A stretch of DNA of 64,000 nucleotides from Spodoptera frugiperda (lineage: Eukaryota > Arthropoda > Insecta > Lepidoptera > Noctuidae): the NCBI RefSeq assembly GCF_023101765.2, contig NC_064228.1:3152501-3216500 (forward strand), written 5' to 3'. Of the stretch, positions 34,711 to 45,329 are shown piece by piece. How positions within the stretch are numbered: position 1 is the first letter of the stretch; each line of letters opens with the position of its first letter. The translations under genes and the position numbers were made by a program. A model generated the notes under the pieces. It saw only the letters and a list, made by a program, of their open reading frames with translations, did not search any database and was not told where the DNA came from.

Positions 34711-35266
34711 ATCCCATCAAAAACATCCTGTAAAAAACCCAAGTCTCGCAGCTCAGTCTTTCTACCGTCAAAAGTTGTGAGATCCATGTAATACCAAGTC
34801 GGTTAATCTATTTAGTGTCTACTTGAAGGACCTTCTGTCTTAAGTTATTACATAAGTTATTATCATGCCAATATTAAAAATATTTAACGTTTTAAACAAA
34901 TAGATCGACTTGGACATCGCATGAAAACAAAATGAATATTACAATATTATATTAGATTCTTTAGTCTCTCGCGCCTCACGCGATTGAAACTCTCGTTCCT
35001 GTTGGTCGCTGGCCCGTCGTGCTGTGTAGTGTGATACATACTAATAATCAAATCAAGCGATGTCCAAGTCGATCTATTTGTTTAAAACGTTAAATATTTT
35101 TAATATTGGCATGATAATAACTTATGTAATAACTTAAGACAGAAGGTCCTTCAAGTAGACACTAAATAGATTAACCGACTTGGTATTACATGGATCTCAC
35201 AACTTTTGACGGTAGAAAGACTGAGCTGCGAGACTTGGGTTTTTTACAGGATGTTTTTGATGGGAT
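34711..35266. mobile_element. Foldback with perfect 209-bp arms
   Basis: 34711-34919 and 35058-35266 are exact reverse complements by direct comparison, with a 138-bp centre. The related single copy at 32696-32930 is clearly diverged. Confidence 0.93.
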
Positions 35267-35419
35267 TAAATATTAAGCATACCAAATTTCAAAAAAGTAT
35301 CTTAATTAATGTAAAAGTTATCACGTTTTTCCCTTTAAACGCCTCTACTGTAAAGTACGCTTTTTGAGTTAGCGCAGTATAAATTGCTGGTGTCGAGATG
35401 TAAACAATTATATAGTATA

Positions 35420-35600
35420 AATAAAGGGATGAGACGACACGTGACTAGTGAACATACGAAGTTTGCACGCGAATAAACATAGATAGAAAATCTCAACGAA
35501 CTGGTTAGGCAGAAAGCCCGCCAGACACGATCACCTCACCTAGTCGGAGGATCCTCCTTTTCTTAGGAAACTTTACTCTCTGTTTCCAAAAGAGATGTAG
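35420..35600 (+). repeat. Gypsy-type LTR fragment (copy 2)
   Basis: Shares the GGAGGATCCTCCTTTTCTTA core with 575-745 and 55716-55970. The frame is broken by TAG, so the open frames in the other copies are not conserved coding sequence. Confidence 0.75.
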
Positions 35601-37200
35601 ATAGATAACCTACAAGCGTTCAGCAAGTGGCATATTAAAATGTGGTTAACTATTTTTACCACATTTTCTCTCATAATCACGTTACACCTTCAGTTAAGTA
35701 ATATTTACTTATTTATGTGTGCGTTATTATGCCATTTTTTTAATCGAATATCATTTCTATAATCTATCTACAGCCTTTTTACTAAAAATATCGTTAGATT
35801 TAAAAATAACTCACATCAGTTAGTTCCTAGTACATATCACATATGTCGGACAACAGAGTAGGACCACGTGCAAGCTATATAAACCTATTTATTAATAGAT
35901 ACACATACATATGGCTTCATACAAAGCGCACATTTGAATAAACATTGCAGTTAAAGTTCCTGTGTATTAGCCAAATGTGCATCGAATTGCAAATTCTGAC
36001 ATAGATATATTTATGCACAGAGACGAATTTGGTAGTATATTAAATAAAAATAATATGAGTACTCGCCTTTGAATTTCTGAATTGGTAGGCAGAAGTGTGC
36101 ATAAGTTTATAATAACACTCACTTTTCGCTAGATAAGTTGAGCCTTAGGTAATAAATGCAAGAAATGAATTAGTGAAAATTAACAGGATGCGGGCATTAT
36201 CAGTTGTTTCAACTGCCTGCCTGTCTATAAATAAATGAATATTAAATAGTTCAGAGTTTGAAGCACTCCATACGCGTCCTTAATTTTTGGCGCCACCTCC
36301 ACTTTATGGGCAATAATTGGGCATGAGCGTCCTCCGGCGCCTGTTTGTAATCTGGCTCTGTGTTTGTAATCTGGCGCCCTAAGCACTTGCCTAAGGCTAC
36401 ACATATATTATCTATGCTATATATCATCCCTATATGGCTCTGAATCTGGCTACACTGTAGCCTTAACTTACTGTGTAGTGTTTGAGCTATGTGCTATGAT
36501 CAGTGATAGGAATAAGGTGCTTATTAGCCCTAAACTTTGAAGAACGGGGAACAGAAACGGAGACTGCCTTAGTAATATATTTTTCCCAGACAACACTTAA
36601 ATACATTAAAAAATTATGTTATTTTGAATAAGGTAATAGACATAACATAACAGTCGTTAATACTATCAACTTTTCTGAACTAGTTTATATATAAAAAAAA
36701 CGGTAAAACAGAAATAAAATGCAGTAAATATTGTTGTAACTAATATAGGCATATTTATAGTATTTCTAAACTTGATTGAAAGTCCGTGAAAAAATATAGT
36801 ACTAAGTATGTCTCCGTTTCTTTTCTCTGTTCACAATTTAGGCTAATAAGCACCATCTATTCTTATCACTGGCTATGTTACAACACATATTGTAGAACTT
36901 CACTAGCACTCAATCATTCGTTGCATTCATCTTTGAACCCGTACATAGCACGTCATTATAGTATGATGATTCAGAAAACTTAAGATGACGTATCCCCACT
37001 GATTACAAATGCTAGTCATTTCCGAGTTTAAGGTTGTATTTTAATGCTATTGAGTTACTGATGCGATTAGACATAGAGGCTATTTGCACTAAGCCAGCTA
37101 AGGTCATTGAGGTAACATCTGCTAAATGCAACAGGTGGCTGTGCTCATATTTTCATAGATAACAAGTTTATGGGCTAAACGGCTTATATTACACGTCAAG
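35600..37200. other. Intergenic, no gene recognised
   Basis: A/T-rich with no frame resembling a protein. 36320-36410 contains a GGCGCCCTAAGCACTTGCC repeat related in reverse to 25840-25930. Confidence 0.4.
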
Positions 37201-37244
37201 ATTTGCGAATGTAACACTTACGGCCACATTCAGAGTCATTTAAT

Positions 37245-37378
37245 GATTACCTACTTACCGCCGTACTCAGAGAGATTTAATGATTACTTAACTCAGTCCT
37301 TAGCAATCATTTTTGATACAAAATCGTTACTAAGGAATAGTTTAAGTAATCATTAAATGTTTCTAAATGCGGCAGTTA
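37245..37378. mobile_element. MITE family E, full copy
   Basis: CCGTACTCAGAGAGATTTAA and the inverted ATTAAATGTTTCTAAATGCGG ends bracket an ACAAAATCGTTACTAAGGAA centre. Others: 37906-38030, 48965-49078 and the half at 17733-17795. Confidence 0.75.
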
Positions 37379-37430
37379 CACTATTCCTTAGTAACGATTT
37401 TGTTCCGAAAACAATTGTTAAGTACTGGGT

Positions 37431-37765
37431 TAAGGCCTCTTGTCCACGACACGGTTTTTCAACCGTACGGTGTGTTAGCCGTACAGGGGCCTTAGTCTGC
37501 TATTACAATTGTGTCAGAATGGTCGATCATTGAGCAGTGCAAGAGGGAAGGAGCTATACAACCTACATAGCTCCGTCCCTCTTGCACTGCTCAATGATCG
37601 ACCATTCTGAAACAATTGTAATAGCAGACTAAGGCCCTAGTTTACCACTGTGCTCGTTTACACGCTTCCATAGTGATCCATACAACACTGACGACCGTGC
37701 CTACACACGGCGAATTAACCGGAGATTTTTACGGCGAAAAACCGTGTGTGTACAAGAGGCCTAAG
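37431..37765. mobile_element. Nested MITEs
   Basis: An outer element with AGGCCTCTTGT-type TIRs (37431-37765) sits in a family E relic and itself holds an inner 150-bp palindromic MITE at 37488-37637 (GGGCCTTAGTCTGCTATTAC and its complement). Confidence 0.78.
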
Positions 37766-38039
37766 TAAACATTAAATGACTCTGAGTATGGAGGTTAACG
37801 ACATTAGAGTTTTCATCAATTTATGAGGGAGGTAGGAATGAGATAGTAATGTATGAGTGAGTAAGAGTAAGGTAAGAGGTTTCAAGTGCTCATGTTAAGT
37901 AACTCTTACCACCGTACTCAGAGCCATTTAATGGTTACTTAACCTAGTCCTTAGTCATTGTATTCAATACAAAATCGTTACTATAGAATAGTTTAAGTAA
38001 TTATTAAATATCTCTGAGTGCGGTAGTTAATGATTTAGG

Positions 38040-40160
38040 GGAAGTTGGTAAAAACGGCCACTAACCTTTCTTTTATTTATCAAAAAGTAAATACCGGCAG
38101 TGATTTATACGGATATTGCGGCAATGCGTGCTACATCATTAGTGACGTCACCACCTACGTCATTTCAACTTATCGCGTACAATGACGATACTACGTGTAC
38201 GACTCACTACCTGGTTATGAGTAGGACATGAGTAAGTGACACAAATCAGACTTTTTTCCTTTTAAATGTCGCGTATTTTTTGGAGGAAAGACTTGCAAGC
38301 GGGGAATTTCTGTCGTGGGTACAATAAATTCAGGCACTTCATGCAACTCCAATCTAATTTTTAAAGTGACACAGCCTACACATTTTTTAACGTTGGTAAG
38401 TCTGCGTTTGGTCACCAACCCGCTTACTGCCAGGACGTCAATCGCGTATATTTTGGTTTAAAGATTTGGAACCGGGGAATTCATATCGTGAGTACAATAA
38501 AATCACGCACTTAAGGCAACTTCAATCTAATTTTTACCAGGACACCAAGTTTTAACCCTATTGAAGTCATTATTCTTTTTTTTTTTGAGCCGGGAAAATC
38601 ATTCAATGGCTTCCCTCGCCTTGGGTAAGGCAAGATGAGTATATGACTCTTACTGACTAAAAACCACTTCTCCTGCTTTTCGAGCCGGAGCCCCGGTTAC
38701 CCGCTAGGCAGTCTGTCCGACACCAAAAATCGGAATGTATACTCCATAATAGTACGTACGTTCGTCATGTCCCTTTGGACGGCACTCAAACCAAACGAGG
38801 TCATACTGACAATGGTATTGACTATCCTTTACTTACATACTGACCAATTTTGCTACTAGCTATAAGGCTATAACTATACACACTATTACATACTTACTTA
38901 CCCCCAACTCCTTTGAGGCATATTTGACTGATTACCAAATTACTGATACACAGGGGTGGATTAAGGCGCGGCGCCCGTTTTTATTTACGGGCGCTAGCAC
39001 TTAAAAACAAAAACGCAACGCAACTCAACGTCACGCCTTTTAGGCAGAGGTGCTCATTACGACACGTAATGCCGCTATACAATGACCTAACACCCTCATT
39101 TGTGTTATAAGTCTCATGTAATAGGGGGTGAGCCTATTGCCATACTGGACACAATTCCAGACTCCGTGCTACTACTGAGAAAATTTAAAAAAATAAACAC
39201 AATTAATATAAAATAGAACAATGATTATGTATTTTAGAAACGTGTAAAATTAAATGCGAAAAAGCTATAACAATAAAACACAAAACACAGTCTATGGTTT
39301 TAATTCCAGTAATTAAAAAAAGAACGTTCCCCAGAGCAAAGAGGTCGTATTGTTCAGCGGGTGACGCCATGTTTGCGCAAAGGGAGCGGCCTAATTTCGG
39401 TCTCCTTCACAAACACACTCAAAAAACTTTAAACGTATTACGCTGTACACCTTGAATTATGTTGATTTTGTTAATTTTATTAATACAGGGCATGCCATCG
39501 TCAACAAATCCGGATAATAGGCTAGTTTCCTACTAGTCAAATTCAATACTTTTTTCGAAACGTCAAAAACGATATTTTCAATGAACTTTGTATGAAATAC
39601 TCTATTATGACGTCGTCAGATTTCTACGTCAAATAGCAGACTTATTTATAGAAATTTAGCTAGAAAATTAAGTAGTTCATCAAATCTATGAATGAGAGTG
39701 TGATTATTTTTTAATATTTTATTGTATTGAAAAGTTGTTATAATTTATTTTTGACCGAGGATACAATTGCTTTATTACTCATTTAGGTTAGTGTTCAATG
39801 TTTATCTAGAGATATGCTTACTAGGATTTTGGCTGTTTAGTCTGTTGATTAGTTAGGCATGAAGGTTAAAATTCCAAGGGCAGGCAAAGTATTATTCTCT
39901 TTTTCAAAATTCTCAGTTATAGGGTACGGATGATGATGGTGGCCACTAGGTTACCTTTAGTGAGGTAAGAATCCCACACTCTTGACCTTTCTCTCCAAGA
40001 TGCTAGACGCATTTTAAAGGTTTTCCCCAGTAACCAAAAAAAAAGTCTAATATGATACTTACCAGATGCATGGTAACTGATCTCCGTCTACTTCGGGACA
40101 TAAAAGGCGAGGTGCTATGAATCAACACAAGGTGTTACTTAATAGATAGGTAGGTATGAA
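38040..40160. other. Intergenic with SINE and MITE pieces
   Basis: SINE A (38580-38712, -), SINE B (39020-39180, -) and MITE J (39525-39765). No host exon recognised. Confidence 0.55.
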
Positions 40161-40350
40161 ACTAACAAAAAATCACGGTTTACTCACGTACCTTAATGAA
40201 TGAAAAGCTTTACTAGTTTCGAGTCACAGAGGGACTCTTCATCATGAGCAGCGTGTGCAGACGCGGCGACGTCAATAGGCTGCGCTACTGACTACTTAGT
40301 AGAGCTTTTCTCCATTTATGTACATGAGTAAACCGTGATTTTTTTGTTAA
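40161..40350. mobile_element. MITE family G, second full copy
   Basis: AATCACGGTTTACTCACGTA at the left and GAGTAAACCGTGATTTTTTT at the right, same family as 24331-24532. Confidence 0.78.
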
Positions 40351-40394
40351 CCCGACTTATTTTTATAATATAGATTATAAAAATAAGTCGGGTT
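40349..40394. repeat. Perfect 21-bp palindrome, 4-bp loop
   Basis: Arm starting AACCCGACTTATTTTTATAA pairs exactly with 40374-40394 around ATAG. It marks the junction of the MITE G copy with a repeat (40374-40514) also found inverted at 58205-58402. Confidence 0.9.
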
Positions 40395-40519
40395 TTACTT
40401 CCTGACGCTATAACTCCAGAACACACGAACCGATTTCCAGTTTTACTTTCGATAGTAAGATCTCGGGCTCCGTGAGGTTTATAGCAAAGAAAATTCGGGA
40501 AAACTTAAAAAAAAAGCAA

Positions 40520-42950
40520 GAATACGGGAAAACCAGTGATGGCGAAACGAATTTCGACAAGTTTGCTAGTTTAATATATCTCACGATAGTTTATTATTAT
40601 AGAAATATAAGTATGAAACCTATCGTTTCTCGCAAATGGAGTCGGTTAAAAATAAAAATAGCTTAGGTAAGTATATTAAAGATTTACCTTCACCTGTTGA
40701 ATTTCACTGTCTTCACTGAAAACAGGTTTAACAGAACACGTCTCGTACCTAATATCTAATGCAGAAATAAATTGTTTATGTAATTAGTTCTTGAAGACGA
40801 TCGAAGGTGCTCTTGACATTTATTTATTTATTTAGAAAAACATGCATAATTTTACAGCTTAAGCCAATACATTATACAGTTAAAATGTTGAAAATTTACA
40901 ACAAAGAAAAAGAAATACAATATTTTTAATTACTTAAAACTAATTCATCAGCCATCCATCTTCTCACAAAACCTTAAACATTCGCGTGACATGTGCAACC
41001 ACCAGAGATGTGCTATGCTACGTTACTGTGGATGTGTTTGGTTTCCACCAATTATTTACATTGGTATACAAAGCTTAGCACTGGTGGAAACGGACTCAGC
41101 TAAACGTAATGTAAACGTAGATACAAAAAATAAAATTGTACCTACTTATTTTTGTACCTACTTCTAAATATAAATAACTACGCGAAACTTTATTTTAAAA
41201 GTTCATTTAGAATTAGAATTACTTACTTGTTTAACGGAACGGGGCGTCTGCCACTACTAAAGAATTGAATTCAATTAAAGTGGCTAATTTAAATTATTTA
41301 TTTATTTACAAATTCACATATACAACATTACCTTACGCTATTACGTCATTCAGCCAATACCTAAAGTATAATAGTAGGTAGGTAAATAAAACTAATTATA
41401 ATTTTCATAATATTACATGGCAGAATATGGCTGAACAAAATATTTTATAATAACTGCTGTAACATCTACACTTAACCTATATTCGCAGTAAACGATTTGA
41501 AATTAGAATTTTAAATATTTATTTTTTTATAAAAGTAAACAGGTAGAAACCTATAGCACACGATGACATTACGGATGGCTCATACACTCATTACATAGAT
41601 TATAATAATTTTTATTTTATACAATCGAAGACATTTTGTTTAAAACATTACCCACATTATTTTTTCCTGTGTCGTGAATGCGTAAACAAACACTACTTCA
41701 CGTACATATGACACCCATTAAAAACTTTTTTTATAAACTGTGTTCCATAAACAAAAAAAAAATACAGTAAGTACTTACCTAATCCAGGGCCGTACTTCAA
41801 AACATTATTATTCATCAGTGGCTTGCTTGGGTTTATTCAGCATTTTTTTAACGTGATATAATTTTATTAAAACATCTTCTGGGCACTTTCCCTAAATTGA
41901 CGTCGATGCGGACGAATTTTTGGGTGCTTTGTCAACAGTAAATAATTTTTAGTTGTCTTCTATTTTTTAGTTTTAAGCTTTTTAGTGTAGTTGTAAATAT
42001 TATATCGTAAAATTTATTTATAATACAATAAACATAATGAATTGCATGACTACAAGATAATGTTCATGCACTTATATTATCAGAGTAAATGTAAATAATT
42101 TATTGCACACCTTCAAAACGACCGACAAAGGTTGTCAGAAACGGCAAAAATTCGTAGTAAAATAAAAAAATGCGATAATCTTTATCTAACATGAAGTGCA
42201 TATTTAATGTTTATTTTCTTTGGTAAACCCGCTTGTTAAACATAACTGTCCTTGAATTTTTTATCAATTCTTAGATAATGCATTTTCGATAAGGAGTAGG
42301 TATCATATAGACTGTCAATTGCAATTTTTGACTATCAAGTTACATGCATTTTTTTATTTTTATCAAAAGCACTATATCTTATCTTTTATCATATATTAGT
42401 GCAGCTGATTCAATATTACTTTTTTTAACTAGAACTGCATAATAATTATGTACAATTTTACATATCTATTAACATAGAATGCTTACCTGCCAAATGGTAA
42501 TGTATTTACTGAAAAATAATGTAAACAACAAGCAGCAACAAGTTGCATATTGCTGTGCTATTTTTTGTTGCTACTCGGAATCCAGACTGTAAACAAAAAC
42601 GAAATCGTGTTTAACCTTTAACTGTCTGTTAGAATGACAAAATCGTTAAAGTTACCGTATATTAAACCGTAAATTGTGATTGATTTGTTTATTTATTACA
42701 TTATATACATACAATTAGCAAACAGGATAACATAATATTTACTTTAGGTATAAATGTGCATGGTACTACATAATGGTATGTGAACTTGTATGTTTGTAAA
42801 CGCACCCACGAGACAGGCGAAAATCCTAACGCGGCGCTGACTTTTTAAATAAAAAAAAACATCCTTTTACTTCTGATTTCAGACCTTGATTTCGATCTGT
42901 AGGTACGCAAAGTGTCTATAGATAGGTACCTAACCGAATAACAGCGTAAA
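40520..42950. other. A/T-rich intergenic sequence
   Basis: A MITE H copy (40995-41105) and pieces of the tRNA-derived SINE (41655-41710, 42785-42845). No gene recognised. Confidence 0.45.
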
Positions 42951-42961
42951 CTAACTAACTA

Positions 42962-43292
42962 CAGTAGAACTCCAATTATCCGAACTCCGACTATCCGAAT
43001 CGCCGATTATCCGAATCACAAAAATTGTCCAAAAAAGTCTAAGTGCGCTATTATTCTCCCCCCCGCGAAGCCAGTGTTTGCGCGTCAAGTCTTGACTTGA
43101 CTTGTCTTAACTGGCCGTTGTGCCTACACTGACTTCCCCAAGCAATTTAATTCAATAAAAAAATAGTGCAATATCAAAACGTAGCTTTTATTCTCTTCAA
43201 TGGCATTTTTTTAAAAAAATCCGATTATCCGAATATTTGATTATCCGAATGGGTCCCGGTCCCCATTAATTCGGATAATTGGAGTTCTACTG
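42962..43292. mobile_element. 331-bp MITE with perfect 23-bp TIRs, pogo/Tigger-like
   Basis: Ends begin CAGTAGAACTCCAATTATCC and are exact over 23 bp, flanked by TA. TATCCGAA motifs repeat just inside both ends. The terminal sequence resembles pogo/Tigger-type elements; there is no coding capacity. Confidence 0.88.
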
Positions 43293-43537
43293 TACAGTAC
43301 AGTCAAATAAGGTTGCACGTAACGTTTCCAGAAAATCGACTTCTCTAATACAGGGAAAGCATTACTAACCACTACTTACAGTCTAAACTCTCTTTGTTTC
43401 AGATTCATATATTAAACAAAAACAAGAGAACTACTTCATTCGACGTCGATTCGCTGTGAGGTGAAGACGCAAGATATTTTCGGAGCATTAACCCCCGAAC
43501 GTTGAGTGCAAAAAGTGTGGTTCAGTGATTTGTAACA

Positions 43538-43822
43538 ATGTTTAAGTACTACCCGAAGAACTTTAAAGCCAATGGCTGGGGTTGGCATCGGGGTGCCAGC
43601 GCTTCAAATGCTGTCAGAGGCTTCCTTAGTGGAGAAAGGGGTGAAGGAACCGAACCCCTTGTCGAACATGAGAGCCTGTACCCGAAGCTGCCGACTGAAG
43701 AAGACACGATGTTCAGGACCAGCATGAGGCTGTATCCTGCTCTTCCTGCTGAAGAGTACGAAAGTGGTGCAGTGGAAGAAGTGATCGAGGAAGCCTGTTC
43801 TGCTGTCAACGTGAACGCAGTG
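43538..43822 (+). CDS. Probable first coding exon (A), calpain-like N-terminus tentative
   Basis: ATG at 43538 opens MFKYYPKNFKANGWGWHRG and runs 95 codons to a GTGAGT donor at 43823 in phase 0 after a GTG codon. A TTTGTTTCAG acceptor ends at 43402, so a non-coding exon may precede it. The product is hydrophilic with LYPKLP and LYPALP repeats and an acidic end, and has no domain of its own. The YPKN and LYP-LP pattern resembles the variable N-terminus of insect calpain B as I recall it; this is weak. Composition and G+C are well above the flanks, as expected of coding DNA. The rest of the gene would lie right of the window. Confidence 0.6.
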
Positions 43823-44639
43823 GTGAGTGCTTTTGATGTTTTATTATTGTTGATACAAAATGTTTACGTTACAGTGAAACTGTGTGTTGATGACTATTAG
43901 CGTTCTATCTATAGGAACAAGGAAATGACGTTTTGTTCTTAAAGACTAGCACTCTCATTTTATTATATTGCTCTTGGCAAGCTGAAATTTTTATTACGCC
44001 TGTAAATATTTTAGTTTACCTACCACATAAGAATGGTACTCATTCGTTCATAAATAATGATATAATGAATTAAGATTGTCTGTTTGTCTCTAAGAATTGA
44101 TTAAAAATACATAAAACTATCATTAACTATTGGTCCAGTCCATATCAGTTTGAATTCATGTTACTATACCTACATATGTTTATCAGCTGTGACTTCTAAA
44201 CAGACAATTACAACCAACAGTAATTTAATAGTTATTTAACTAAATGTTTTATGCTATAAGAGATAAACAAATGATTTTTTCGTCACACTACTTACTTTCT
44301 TTGTATCCATATTTATATTTGGGCGCAAATCATGTCTTTAAGCTTATAAACGTACATAAAAGGTTGTCGTCCTTTACCGCATGACTTACAAAATACAGGT
44401 TTTCCTTATAAGACTGCTATTTATAAGTTTGTCTGAACATTTTTTCTTTTATTTCCAAGCATACTCATAGTGTGGAAGTTAATGTAAGTATTTGTAGATA
44501 AATAAAACACGAAAATATGTCTTAATGATGAGCACTGATCATTACATACCAATTTTTGACAGTAATTAAAGTCCAAGATAAACTTTGTAAGAATGTATGT
44601 GGCAAAGACATAGATTACCTTTTCCATGCCGGTATAATA

Positions 44640-45326
44640 ACGGGTGTCCCAACAAGAACGCAAGATTTAAATTTGGCGCCATTCGAAGTATCATTGTTTG
44701 ACATTTGAACAAGTGTTATTTTTTGTTAGTATAAGGTACGAGGTTAGTAAAAATGGAGCGCTACACGATTAAAAATGAGCCAGGTCAAGCGCAAACAGTC
44801 AATCATGGTGTTCGGTATCGTAAAATGATAACCAATCTTTTCGTACCTCGAATTGAAGAAATGGATTTGGAAGGCATGTGGTTTCAACAAGATAGCGCCA
44901 CATGTCATACAACCAGAGAAACAATTGAATTGTTGCATCAGTCATGTCCCGGTCGTGTTATTTTACGTTTTGGAGACCAGAATTAGCCGCCTAGATCGTG
45001 TGATTTATCACCATTAGACTTTTTTCTTTGGGGTTTCTTAAAGTCGATGGTTTATGCGAATAAGCCGACGACGACTCAAGCCTTAAAAAGGAAATTGGAC
45101 GCTGTATTAATGAAATACCGCAGCATTTATGCAAAACGGTCATTGAAAATTTCATTGAAAGATCGCGTATGTTTCAGCAAACCAGCGGCAGCCATCTGCC
45201 CGATGTATGTTCCATAGATAACCTCATACTCTCTACTTTACGAAATTATAAAGATATCACGATTTTTTTAAAAATATCTGCGTTTTATTTAAAATTTAAA
45301 TCTTGCGTTCTTGTTGGGACACCCTT
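44640..45326 (+). mobile_element. Internally deleted mariner-like element
   Basis: TIRs are perfect over 33 bp (44642-44674, 45292-45324; GGGTGTCCCAACAAGAACGC) and about 35 bp with one mismatch, with TA on both sides (44638-44639, 45327-45328). Length is 687 bp, against about 1.3 kb for intact relatives. Confidence 0.92.
44753..45216 (+). pseudogene. Mariner transposase relic
   Basis: Starts MERYTIKNE, then jumps to HGVRYRKMITNLF and WFQQDSATCHTTRETIELL (second catalytic Asp region). After a stop at 44984 it continues PPRSCDLSPLDFFLWGFLKS, with the third Asp. The helix-turn-helix region and the first Asp are deleted and frames are broken, so it is inactive. Confidence 0.92.
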
Positions 45327-45329
45327 TAT

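Larger units (their letters stand above)
25984..35395. mobile_element. 9.4-kb TIR transposon with AGAT target duplication, nested
   Basis: Left end 25984-26013 (CGACACCAGCAATTTATACT, then ACGCTAACTC) and right end 35366-35395 are reverse complements over 30 bp with one mismatch. AGAT flanks both sides (25980-25983, 35396-35399), a 4-bp target duplication. Inside are a copia element, a 2.1-kb TA-flanked element, a foldback and an OTU-protease relic. About 2.4 kb is left as the original element. No transposase is recognised, so the superfamily is open; a solo pair of TIRs could in principle belong to two separate copies. Confidence 0.7.
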
